Origin: an uncultured Capnocytophaga sp.
Lineage (GTDB): Bacteria > Bacteroidota > Bacteroidia > Flavobacteriales > Flavobacteriaceae
DNA: 34,133 nucleotides
Assembly: GCF_938029845.1 (NCBI RefSeq)
Contig: NZ_CALHGG010000126.1
Location: forward strand, 1 to 34,133
Direction of reading: 5' to 3'
The position numbers and the translations under genes are program-made. Every line of letters begins with the position of its first letter. Positions within the stretch are counted from its first letter, which is position 1. Below are positions 1 through 6,284 of this stretch, one piece after another. Below the pieces are notes generated by a model that saw only the letters and a list, made by a program, of their open reading frames with translations, searched no databases and was not told the origin of the DNA.

Positions 1-124
1 TGAGAGATACCCTATTTTGAGACAGAGAGAAATCATTTAAAGGCTGGATTGGGTCTTCTTTTTTACATTGAGTAAACACTAATGCAGTGCATACAAGAAG
101 GATCAATAGATATATTTTTTTCAT
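1..124 (-). CDS. Partial lipoprotein, third gene of the mbnP-mbnH operon
   Basis: The first 41 codons of a minus-strand gene are visible; the rest lies beyond the window edge. The ATG at 124 opens a typical lipoprotein signal: two lysines, a hydrophobic run, then a lipid-attachment cysteine at residue 20 (FTQC). The residues after the cysteine, KKED, fit the Lys plus Asp/Glu lipoprotein export signal described for surface-exposed lipoproteins of Capnocytophaga and relatives, so an outer-membrane, possibly surface, location is likely. It starts 2 bases after the stop of the di-haem protein gene, so it is almost certainly in the same operon as mbnP and mbnH. Too little is seen to name a family. 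A role in the same metal-handling pathway is inference from position only. Confidence 0.75.
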   Translation of the reverse strand, partial: MKKIYLLILLVCTALVFTQCKKEDPIQPLNDFSLSQNRVSL

Positions 125-126
125 TT

Positions 127-1179
127 CTAATTATTTTGAATAAAAGTGTTATCAGTTAATGTTTTAAGGAAAGAAATCAAATACTTTTGTTCTTCCTCAG
201 AGAGAGGGATTCTATTTCCATTTTCTTTTAGATAAGGGTCTAAATTAGAGTCATCTTCTACTCCTTGACTTAAGAATGAGAGTACTTCTTCCAAAGAGGC
301 AAATTGGCCATGATCTCCATAGGGAGCTGTGACTTCTATATTTCGTAAAGTAGGAACTCTGAATTTGTACAGATCTGTTTTTTCTCCAGATACTCTTGCC
401 ACTCCTTTTTCTTCTATTTTATTGGGATTCTTGGGAAATCCAATATTCCTGAGAGATTGGTCAGTAAATAAAGGTTCCTTGTGACAAGAACTACACTTTT
501 GTTGAAATATATGATAGCCTTTCTGTTCTTCAGGGGTAAAAGTAACACCTTCATTGCGTATTACTTTGTCATACTTACTATCAGCAGATATTAGAGTAAA
601 CATATATTGTGCTAGGCATTCTAGTATTCGTCCGGAAGTAATCTCTCCATCAGAATAAGCTTTCTTAAAAAGCCTTATGTAGGAGTCTTCTTTACGAATT
701 TTTTCAAGGATATGACCAATTGAAGAATCCATTTCCTCATGAGTGATAATAGGAATAATGGGTTGATCCTTAAGATCAATCACAGCACCATCCCACATGT
801 AAGTATTTAGAAAAATCATATTTTGTATAGGAGGTGTATTTCGAAGCCCAACTCTTCCTTTGATACCTATTGCCTGTGAGTTGTTATCTCCATAGGCATA
901 AGTACTTATATGACAAGAATTGCAAGATATAGTATTGTCTCTGCTTAATTGTTTGTCATAAAATAATTTTTTACCTATTTCGACTCCTATTAAAGTAGGT
1001 GCATTTGTCCTAAGATTATAAGTGTCAAATTCTGGGAAATTGGAAGGCTTTTTCAGAGAAATAATAGGATTGTCAAAAGACTCTATTTTTGATACTTCTT
1101 CTCTTTGACAAGAGAAGAATAGTATGAATATAAAGAATCGTAAAGTGTTGATTTCAAATATTTTGTTTGAGATAGACAT
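127..1179 (-). CDS. Di-haem cytochrome c peroxidase-family lipoprotein (MbnH/MauG-like)
   Basis: A 350-residue member of the bacterial di-haem peroxidase/MauG superfamily. Two CxxCH haem c sites are visible, CNSCH at residues 86-90 and CSSCH at 229-233, with the usual Trp-Asp-Gly (WDG) and THEEM segments between them. The N-terminus is hydrophobic and ends in FFSC (Cys24), so it is probably a lipoprotein, facing the periplasm or outer membrane. In the MbnH branch the enzyme uses a bis-Fe(IV) state to oxidise a tryptophan of its partner MbnP to kynurenine, which then helps bind copper. Here the gene directly follows an MbnP-family gene with 1 base between them, which is the basis for choosing MbnH over an ordinary H2O2-detoxifying peroxidase. 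Substrate and true branch need a phylogeny; the family call is firm. Confidence 0.85.
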   Translation of the reverse strand: MSISNKIFEINTLRFFIFILFFSCQREEVSKIESFDNPIISLKKPSNFPEFDTYNLRTNAPTLIGVEIGKKLFYDKQLSRDNTISCNSCHISTYAYGDNNSQAIGIKGRVGLRNTPPIQNMIFLNTYMWDGAVIDLKDQPIIPIITHEEMDSSIGHILEKIRKEDSYIRLFKKAYSDGEITSGRILECLAQYMFTLISADSKYDKVIRNEGVTFTPEEQKGYHIFQQKCSSCHKEPLFTDQSLRNIGFPKNPNKIEEKGVARVSGEKTDLYKFRVPTLRNIEVTAPYGDHGQFASLEEVLSFLSQGVEDDSNLDPYLKENGNRIPLSEEEQKYLISFLKTLTDNTFIQNN

Positions 1180-1180
1180 G

Positions 1181-2059
1181 TTATCTTAAGGGAGCTATCT
1201 TGAACATTCCTGTTGTATTTGTCTGATTATCTCCAGCCATATTGTTTACAAAATCAACCATCTGTAGGGCAGAATGGGTGCTAGGTATTGCGCTATGATT
1301 TGGATTATTATCAGGGTCATCCTCTGTCAGGGTAATTTTTTTGGTGCCATTGAGAAGTTTGTCAAAATCAGCTATGATAGTAATTTCAGTATTTTTGTTA
1401 TTGAAAGAAAGTACTTTAGAGAAAGCTAATTTTATAGTACGGCAGGCGTCTACTCCAATTCTCTTAGTATCTCTATCCTTAATAGTACTACCTGTATGAA
1501 TAGATAAAGGTTTGTTCTGAGTACCCCAAAAGCCTTCTATCTTGGTAAAGCGATATCCTTTTCCCCACTCCCAATGCATCTGAGTATCATTTTTTCCAGC
1601 AGCCTTGTAAAATTTAGGAAATTTAGCTTCATCCAAATTGTTTAACTCCTTACGAATGCCATAATCGAAGTAAATTGCTTTGTATTGACCTACAGGCAAG
1701 GCATTTAAATCTATCTTTAAGGAGGTTGGTTTTGCTTGATCCAATACAAAAGCACCTGTATCAAGATTGTCACTATTGTATCCTACAATAGTCCCATCTG
1801 TTTTTATTAGACGAATATTACTAATTACATATTTCACTTCAGAGAATTTCAGAGTCTGTCCATTGGATGTATATGTTTTAGCAGCATTAGCATCAACTCC
1901 TAAGGAAAGTTTTTCCTTTCCTACATAGTTTTCAAATTGTAATGAAATTTTTCCTTTTTCTTGTTCAGTGTTATTATTGTTATTATTGTTTTCTTTACTA
2001 CATGAAGAGAGTGCGGCTACTGTAGTGATAGCCATGAGGAGAGTTTTGAATTTTCTCAT
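1181..2059 (-). CDS. MbnP-family copper-binding lipoprotein
   Basis: A 292-residue exported lipoprotein with its lipobox at Cys20 (LSSC). Three features match the MbnP family: the phrase VKYVISNIRL at residues 75-84, the aromatic block MHWEWGKGYRF at 161-171 followed by KIEG, and a later IHTG histidine. In the studied MbnP, a tryptophan is converted to kynurenine by MbnH and a copper ion is held with histidine ligands; the His and Trp residues here are candidates but were not aligned. Residues 25-30 are a run of asparagines encoded by a trinucleotide repeat just after the lipid cysteine, probably a spacer. It is the first gene of the operon, followed by the di-haem partner. Likely role: periplasmic or surface copper capture. 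The family call is strong; metal identity is inferred from the family. Confidence 0.85.
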   Translation of the reverse strand: MRKFKTLLMAITTVAALSSCSKENNNNNNNTEQEKGKISLQFENYVGKEKLSLGVDANAAKTYTSNGQTLKFSEVKYVISNIRLIKTDGTIVGYNSDNLDTGAFVLDQAKPTSLKIDLNALPVGQYKAIYFDYGIRKELNNLDEAKFPKFYKAAGKNDTQMHWEWGKGYRFTKIEGFWGTQNKPLSIHTGSTIKDRDTKRIGVDACRTIKLAFSKVLSFNNKNTEITIIADFDKLLNGTKKITLTEDDPDNNPNHSAIPSTHSALQMVDFVNNMAGDNQTNTTGMFKIAPLR

Positions 2060-2092
2060 TTTTATACAAATTAAATTTTTAAAAGTTAAAGT

Positions 2093-2125
2093 GTTTTTGG
2101 GGTGTGGTTATCTAACCCCAAAAAC
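2093..2125. promoter_or_regulatory. Inverted repeat 34 bases upstream of mbnP
   Basis: Two perfect 11-base arms (GTTTTTGGGGT and ACCCCAAAAAC) are separated by 11 bases. A smaller palindrome, GGTTA-TC-TAACC, overlaps the loop and right arm, so two alternative foldings compete. The position just ahead of mbnP suggests a leader hairpin or an operator. There is no U-run after it on the minus strand, so it is unlikely to be an intrinsic terminator in that direction. Confidence 0.5.
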
Positions 2126-2165
2126 GATTAAGGGGAAATTATTAGGTGGTTGAAATGAGAATAAA

Positions 2166-2208
2166 AAGAAATACTCATTTTTTATCTCTGAAAAAATGAG
2201 TATTTCTT
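2166..2208 (-). terminator. Strong intrinsic terminator or attenuator upstream of mbnP
   Basis: An 18-bp perfect stem (arms 2166-2183 and 2191-2208) with a 7-base loop. Read on the minus strand it is followed by TTTTTATT, as in a Rho-independent terminator. It ends transcription coming from 2422-2784 and from the candidate RNA at 2248-2374, either fully or in a regulated way, before mbnP. No terminator-free path to mbnP is seen unless a promoter lies between 2060 and 2165. Confidence 0.7.
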
Positions 2209-2247
2209 GAGAGATATCTTCTTAAATAAATTGTGTTTATTTTTATA

Positions 2248-2374
2248 CTAATGTTGGTAGATGACCTTAGGGCATGATAAGGCTACGAACAAAGATTGTG
2301 GAAGGTTTTGTTCTGTGGAAATGTACCCTTATCTAAAGCACAGCAAAGGGTATTCTTTTGGGAAACAACATTAG
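2248..2374 (-). ncRNA. Candidate structured RNA between the CxGKC protein gene and mbnP
   Basis: This 127-base stretch has no credible reading frame, but its ends pair perfectly over 9 bases (CTAATGTTG at 2248-2256 with CAACATTAG at 2366-2374). Inside it are further local stems: TACCCTT with AAGGGTA (7 bp), GAACAAA with TTTGTTC (7 bp) and CCTTA with TAAGG (5 bp). Together these make a closed multi-arm junction like a riboswitch or small RNA. The minus strand is favoured because a strong U-tailed terminator follows 40 bases downstream. I do not recognise it as a known class. It may be a leader of the mbnP operon or a separate small RNA. Confidence 0.45.
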
Positions 2375-2381
2375 GATAATG

Positions 2382-2401
2382 CTCTTATAGATATATAAGA
2401 G
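2382..2401. repeat. Short perfect hairpin after the CxGKC protein gene
   Basis: Eight-base arms CTCTTATA and TATAAGAG with a 4-base loop, 20 bases beyond the stop of the minus-strand gene at 2422-2784. There is no U-tract, so it may be a weak terminator or a 3'-end stabiliser. Confidence 0.35.
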
Positions 2402-2421
2402 GCTTATAGAAAATGAAGAAA

Positions 2422-2784
2422 TTATGCGATAGGAGGTCGCATTTGTTTTTTGACAACTTTATGAAGAAGCAATTGTTCCTTGAAAAAGAAAGCGGGTAAC
2501 TCCTCTGCTATGGGGACTATAGAAGTCTCAAAAGAGAAAGGTTGTACCAATACTAGGTCAATATCCTTTAGGTTGAGGAGCTTGTCAGAAGTCTTAGAGG
2601 TGTCCTCTATGCTTTTTTTCAAATGACATTTCCCATGGCAATCCATTTCTTTCTTGTCTTTATTGATACAGTAAGCCTTTTCAATAAAATCACGATTGAT
2701 ATGGTAGTGCACAATAAGAAGCGTCTGCTGGAAGGCAATCAGCAGAATGAGGAAAGATAATATCAAACTCACAGTACGCTTCAC
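2422..2784 (-). CDS. Small membrane-anchored CxGKCHL-motif protein
   Basis: A 120-residue protein with one N-terminal hydrophobic segment (residues 4-26) and then a Cys/His group: HYH at 26-28, YC at 38-39 and CHGKCHL at 49-55. It ends in a Pro-Pro dipeptide. Small proteins with a CxGKC motif of unknown function are common in Bacteroidota and often lie near TonB receptors and metal genes; that and the thiol/imidazole cluster point to metal binding outside the inner membrane. Start choice: an upstream ATG at 2817 is ruled out because the promoter core (TATCTTTG) lies at 2807-2814, downstream of that codon. The first usable start is the GTG at 2784, followed by KRT and the hydrophobic run. It is divergent from the plus-strand metal operon. 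Exact function unknown. Confidence 0.7.
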   Translation of the reverse strand: MKRTVSLILSFLILLIAFQQTLLIVHYHINRDFIEKAYCINKDKKEMDCHGKCHLKKSIEDTSKTSDKLLNLKDIDLVLVQPFSFETSIVPIAEELPAFFFKEQLLLHKVVKKQMRPPIA

Positions 2785-2806
2785 AATGGGCTGTATTAAG
2801 ATAGGG

Positions 2807-2836
2807 CAAAGATACAAATATTTTTCGGATAAACAA
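2807..2836 (-). promoter_or_regulatory. Promoter of the CxGKCHL protein gene
   Basis: On the minus strand, TTG (2836-2834), 19 bases, then TATCTTTG (2814-2807). This matches the Bacteroidota -33/-7 pattern and puts the transcript start near 2800, about 16 bases before the GTG start. Confidence 0.65.
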
Positions 2837-2946
2837 GTCTTGAATTGAAAAAAAATTAATAGTTAGTTTTTTTGTTTTTAGAAGCTGATTGTCAAATATT
2901 TATGTTTGTCAGCTGACTGCTAATCACTATTTTATTGAAAAAAATA

Positions 2947-2976
2947 TTTGTTTTTTGAAAAAAAGTACTACCTTTG
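2947..2976 (+). promoter_or_regulatory. Promoter of the Cys-rich peptide / TonB receptor operon
   Basis: TTTG (2947-2950), 18 bases, then TACCTTTG (2969-2976), the Bacteroidota promoter pattern. Transcription would start near 2983, about 25 bases before the ATG at 3008. The control region is shared with the divergent gene ending at 2784. Confidence 0.65.
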
Positions 2977-3007
2977 CACCCATATTACTTCAATACTTTT
3001 TCACAGT

Positions 3008-3430
3008 ATGAAAACTGTTTTTGCAAAAATAGTAGCTTTTGTGATGGCACTTTGCTTGTTGGCTTTACCGCTGACAAGTGAGGCAGCACCACATGCTTGC
3101 CAAAAACAGTCTCATGTTACCCATTGCAAAGCTACCAAGGCTTGCCATAAGGAAGCTGTTCCTGACTGCTGTAAAAAGAAAAATGGGACTGCCCCTAAGC
3201 ATACCTGCTGTCAAGCAGTGCCTATGGCGTCCTATGCAAGATTGGAGAAGACAGAAACAGTCTCTACTTATCAGCTTGTTAAAAAACAAGTACTTCCTAC
3301 TATTGTTTCACCTTGGGCATTGGCATTTGTAGATTTTCCTACAGAAAGAGCCCTAGTGCCCTCTTATAACACTACTACACTACTGCTGGTGAGGAATATA
3401 CCTATCCTCTTTCAGCAATTTCTTTGTTAG
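3008..3430 (+). CDS. Cys/His-rich exported peptide, probable metal-binding protein
   Basis: A 140-residue protein with a clear signal peptide (hydrophobic residues 5-22, likely cut after SEAA). The following 40 residues are packed with metal-type ligands: Cys31, Cys40, Cys46-His47, the Cys54-Cys55 pair, His65 and the Cys67-Cys68 pair. The C-terminal half is plain and ends in a final cysteine. The ATG at 3008 is chosen over an in-frame ATG at 2948 because the promoter core at 2969-2976 would lie inside that longer reading. It is the first gene ahead of a TonB receptor with its own Cys-Cys plug motif and an HMA protein, so a job in periplasmic copper or other soft-metal delivery is likely. It resembles the small CC-motif proteins often found beside Bacteroidota TonB receptors; the exact family is not certain. 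Confidence 0.75.
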   Translation: MKTVFAKIVAFVMALCLLALPLTSEAAPHACQKQSHVTHCKATKACHKEAVPDCCKKKNGTAPKHTCCQAVPMASYARLEKTETVSTYQLVKKQVLPTIVSPWALAFVDFPTERALVPSYNTTTLLLVRNIPILFQQFLC

Positions 3431-3537
3431 CTTATCTAAAGATTTTACTTCTTTCAGATATTGTGGTTTGCCGTCCTTATGATAGGTATGATACATTGTA
3501 TCTATCAAAGGTGCAATAACCTATATATCTGCTTAAT

Positions 3538-3553
3538 ACGCAATGAATTGCGT
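3538..3553. repeat. Small inverted repeat upstream of the TonB receptor gene
   Basis: ACGCAA-TGAA-TTGCGT, 6-bp arms, 38 bases before the ATG at 3591. The 160-base gap 3431-3590 holds no other gene and no good TAnnTTTG promoter, so the receptor may be read through from 3008. The repeat may be a weak leader hairpin or an operator. Confidence 0.3.
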
Positions 3554-3590
3554 CTTTGTAATAGTATTAAAAATCAAAAGAAAACTAACA

Positions 3591-5834
3591 ATGAAAAAAT
3601 ATATATGCTTAGCATTATTCATGCTACCTTTCTCCCTATTGGCACAAACCATGTTACAAGGGAAAATCTCTCTAAAAGATGCTACTGATACCTTCGCTGA
3701 AGCAGGGGTGAGTATCTATTGGGAGGACACCAACATAGGCACTACAACCGATGCAAGTGGTCACTTTAAATTATTATACAAACCTGAACTCAAAAAATTG
3801 GTAATTAGTTATGTAGGTTTTAAAACAAAAATACTGACTATTACCGATCCTATAAAGTTTGTTACTACTACTTTGCTTGAGGATACTAACCAATTGGATG
3901 CTGTGGAGGTAACCGCTGCCAAGCGCAAACCCACTGAACGCTTGCAGCTGAGCACCGTGGGTATGGTCAATATTAATTCTGGAGAGCTACTCAAGGCGGC
4001 TTGCTGCAATCTGTCCGATAGCTTTGAGACTAGCTCCAATACCGAAGTAGCGGTAGCAGACGCTGTTACAGGAACGAAACAGATAAAAATGCTAGGACTG
4101 GCAAGTCCTTATCTATCACTCACTCAGGAGAATGTACCTAGTATACGAGGTGCTTCCCAAGTGTATGGTATGACCTTTATTCCTGGTTCTTGGGTGGATA
4201 ACATCCAGATAATCAAAGGGGCAGGTAGTGTAATCAATGGCTATGAGAGTATCGCAGGACAGATCAATACAGAATTGGTAAAGCCAATACTTGATACGCC
4301 TATTTACCTAAATGTATATGGTAGTGATGATGGTCGTTTTGAGCTTAACAATCACCTCAATACCAAGGTGAGTGAGCATTGGCATACAGGTCTTTACATA
4401 CATGGTAATGTCCGCAATATGCAGATGGATAACAATGGTGATGGTTTTATGGATGTACCCACAGGAAGCCAAATCAACCTGATGAACCGCTGGCAGTATG
4501 CCAATCCTAACACAGGCTGGATGTCCAACCTATCTCTACATTATCTCTATGATGATAGAAAGGCAGGACAACTCAGCACCATTGCGGCTCCCTCCCTTTG
4601 GCAGAGTGCCAACAAGATTCACCAACTGAATGCCTCTGCTAAGCTTGGTTACATCTGGGAGGATATGCCTTACCAAAGTTTGGGCTTTCAGGCTGACTAT
4701 AAGCAGTATGACCAAGATAGTCATTTCGGGCTTAACCAATATGATATCTCTCAGAAGACTATCTATGTAAATGCGCTCTTTAAGTCTATCATCTCCAATA
4801 CCAATCATACCTTTACCACCGGAATCAATAGTATTACTGATGTGATAGAAGAACGCTTAGGTACAGCTTCTCTTTCTGGAGATTATAACCGTACCGACTT
4901 TTCTGCAGGAGCTTTCTTTGAGTACAGCCTATCGGCAGGAGATAGTTTTGGACTTACTGCAGGAGCAAGGGCTGATTATCACAACCGCATGGGAGCCTTT
5001 ATCACTCCTCGTTTTCATGTGCGCTATATGCCTTGGAAGAAAGGAACTTTACGCCTTGCTCTTGGACGTGGGGAACGCTTGGCAAGTATTTTTTCAGAGA
5101 ATCAAAAACTCTTCTCTACCGCTAGAGCTATACGCCTTATGGGTACTGAAGCCAATAAGACTTATGGACTTTCTCCTGAAATAGCTTGGAACTATGGACT
5201 TTCCTTTACCCAATACTTACCTTTGGGAGGTAGAGACTTAGAGCTGGTGGGTGACTTATATTATACCAATTTTACCAATCAGGTAGTGGTAGATTGGGAT
5301 AACCCTAGAGAAGTGGCTTTTTATAACCTTACAGGTAAGAGCTTTTCTACCAATTTCCAGTTGGAGGCCAATTATGAGATTCTCAAGCGCACCCATCTGA
5401 AGGTTGCTTATAAGTGGTTTGATGTACAGACAGATTACACCTCAGGCAGGCGTACCCAACCTTTACAACCTAAGGAACGTTGGCTTGTTAATCTCTCCTA
5501 TGAGACAGCCCCTCGTGAGGGTCGCCAATGGAAGTTTGACACTACTTTCAATGCTATAGGTAGCCAGCGCTTACCTGATACCGCTGCCAATCCATTGGCT
5601 TATCAAATGGAAGACACAGCTGCTGCTTATACCACCACCCAAGCACAAATCACCCGTGTCTTTTCCCCTATGATAGAGGTCTATCTCGGTGCAGAAAATC
5701 TGTTTAACTACTATCAAAAACGCGCTATCATCGCTCCTGACCAACCTTTTGGCACTTATTTTGATGCTTCTATGGCCTATGCTCCTGTGCAAGGACGTAT
5801 GATATACGCGGGATTACGCTTTAAACTTAAATAA
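3591..5834 (+). CDS. TonB-dependent outer-membrane receptor, probable metal uptake
   Basis: A 747-residue TonB-dependent receptor. A signal peptide ends at LLAQ (residue 19). Next comes a carboxypeptidase-regulatory-like beta domain (about 20-100), then the plug (about 115-245), with a Cys-Cys pair at 138-139 in AACCNLSDSF, the SIRG segment and the IIKGAGSVINGYESIAG block typical of plugs. A 22-stranded barrel fills the rest, ending in a basic/hydrophobic strand. The ATG at 3591 gives a proper signal peptide; an upstream in-frame ATG at 3543 would add 16 charged residues before it. Plugs with the CCNLSESF-type motif are a recurring Bacteroidota subgroup found with HMA proteins. Context (Cys-rich peptide, HMA protein, MbnP/MbnH) suggests copper or a copper complex; the ligand is inference. 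Confidence 0.9.
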   Translation: MKKYICLALFMLPFSLLAQTMLQGKISLKDATDTFAEAGVSIYWEDTNIGTTTDASGHFKLLYKPELKKLVISYVGFKTKILTITDPIKFVTTTLLEDTNQLDAVEVTAAKRKPTERLQLSTVGMVNINSGELLKAACCNLSDSFETSSNTEVAVADAVTGTKQIKMLGLASPYLSLTQENVPSIRGASQVYGMTFIPGSWVDNIQIIKGAGSVINGYESIAGQINTELVKPILDTPIYLNVYGSDDGRFELNNHLNTKVSEHWHTGLYIHGNVRNMQMDNNGDGFMDVPTGSQINLMNRWQYANPNTGWMSNLSLHYLYDDRKAGQLSTIAAPSLWQSANKIHQLNASAKLGYIWEDMPYQSLGFQADYKQYDQDSHFGLNQYDISQKTIYVNALFKSIISNTNHTFTTGINSITDVIEERLGTASLSGDYNRTDFSAGAFFEYSLSAGDSFGLTAGARADYHNRMGAFITPRFHVRYMPWKKGTLRLALGRGERLASIFSENQKLFSTARAIRLMGTEANKTYGLSPEIAWNYGLSFTQYLPLGGRDLELVGDLYYTNFTNQVVVDWDNPREVAFYNLTGKSFSTNFQLEANYEILKRTHLKVAYKWFDVQTDYTSGRRTQPLQPKERWLVNLSYETAPREGRQWKFDTTFNAIGSQRLPDTAANPLAYQMEDTAAAYTTTQAQITRVFSPMIEVYLGAENLFNYYQKRAIIAPDQPFGTYFDASMAYAPVQGRMIYAGLRFKLK

Positions 5835-5858
5835 AACAACTATTTTAATATATTTATC

Positions 5859-6227
5859 ATGAAAAGATTTATACTTCTGGCTTTATTAGCCCTTACTTTG
5901 CCCGTGGTAGCGCAGAGTAAAAATGCAAAAGCACAACTCAATGTAGAAGGTATCTGTAATACCTGTAAGGCTCGTATAGAAAAAGCAGCCTTGGGAGTAA
6001 AGGGTGTCAAGTACGCCCAGTGGAATGTGGATACACACCAGCTATCCCTTATCTTGGATGAGCACAAGACCTCTGTTCCTCAAATACAAGAGGCCATAGC
6101 CAAGGTGGGGCACTCCAATAGTCTTCCCGATGGTTCCACCAAGGTGGAAGCAAGCGAAGAGGATTATAACAAAGTGAATGATTGTTGTAAGTATCGCGAT
6201 GAAGAGGTGGTAAAGAGTCACCACTAA
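5859..6227 (+). CDS. Exported HMA-domain (heavy-metal-associated) protein
   Basis: A 122-residue protein with a signal peptide (cleavage after VVAQ, residue 19) and one HMA domain at about 24-92. The metal loop GICNTC places Cys33 and Cys36 in the usual CxxC arrangement, followed by the helix KARIEKAALGVKGV. After the domain come a Cys-Cys pair in NDCCKYRDEE and a terminal His-His, extra possible ligands. HMA proteins carry soft metals such as Cu(I) and pass them between partners; an exported one would work in the periplasm, handing metal from the TonB receptor to an importer, efflux pump or sensor. It starts 24 bases after the receptor stop, so it is in the same operon, and it is followed by a strong terminator. 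Confidence 0.88.
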   Translation: MKRFILLALLALTLPVVAQSKNAKAQLNVEGICNTCKARIEKAALGVKGVKYAQWNVDTHQLSLILDEHKTSVPQIQEAIAKVGHSNSLPDGSTKVEASEEDYNKVNDCCKYRDEEVVKSHH

Positions 6228-6243
6228 GTCCACAACATAAGAT

Positions 6244-6284
6244 AAGAGGCTGTCTCCACTTGTGAGACAGCCTCTTTTGTTTTC
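6244..6284. terminator. Terminator between the HMA gene and lpxK
   Basis: A 13-bp perfect stem (AAGAGGCTGTCTC at 6244-6256, its complement at 6264-6276) with a 7-base loop and a T-rich tail (TTTTGTTTT) on the plus strand. On the minus strand the flank is less U-rich, but the hairpin may still serve lpxK, which ends at 6283. This closes two convergent operons. Confidence 0.85.

Noticed and set aside
1968..2153. Plus-strand reading of 61 codons over the mbnP start
   Set aside because: Leucine run is the reverse complement of the Asn trinucleotide repeat; it is antisense to a clear gene and has no promoter.
2785..2817. Longer N-terminus (ATG at 2817) for the CxGKCHL protein
   Set aside because: The TATCTTTG promoter core lies at 2807-2814, so the extra codons would not be transcribed.
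3543..3590. Upstream ATG for the TonB receptor
   Set aside because: It would add charged residues before a clean signal peptide; the ATG at 3591 is better.
3461..3688. Possible 75-codon gene before the TonB receptor
   Set aside because: It overlaps the receptor's signal peptide in another frame and has no family features.
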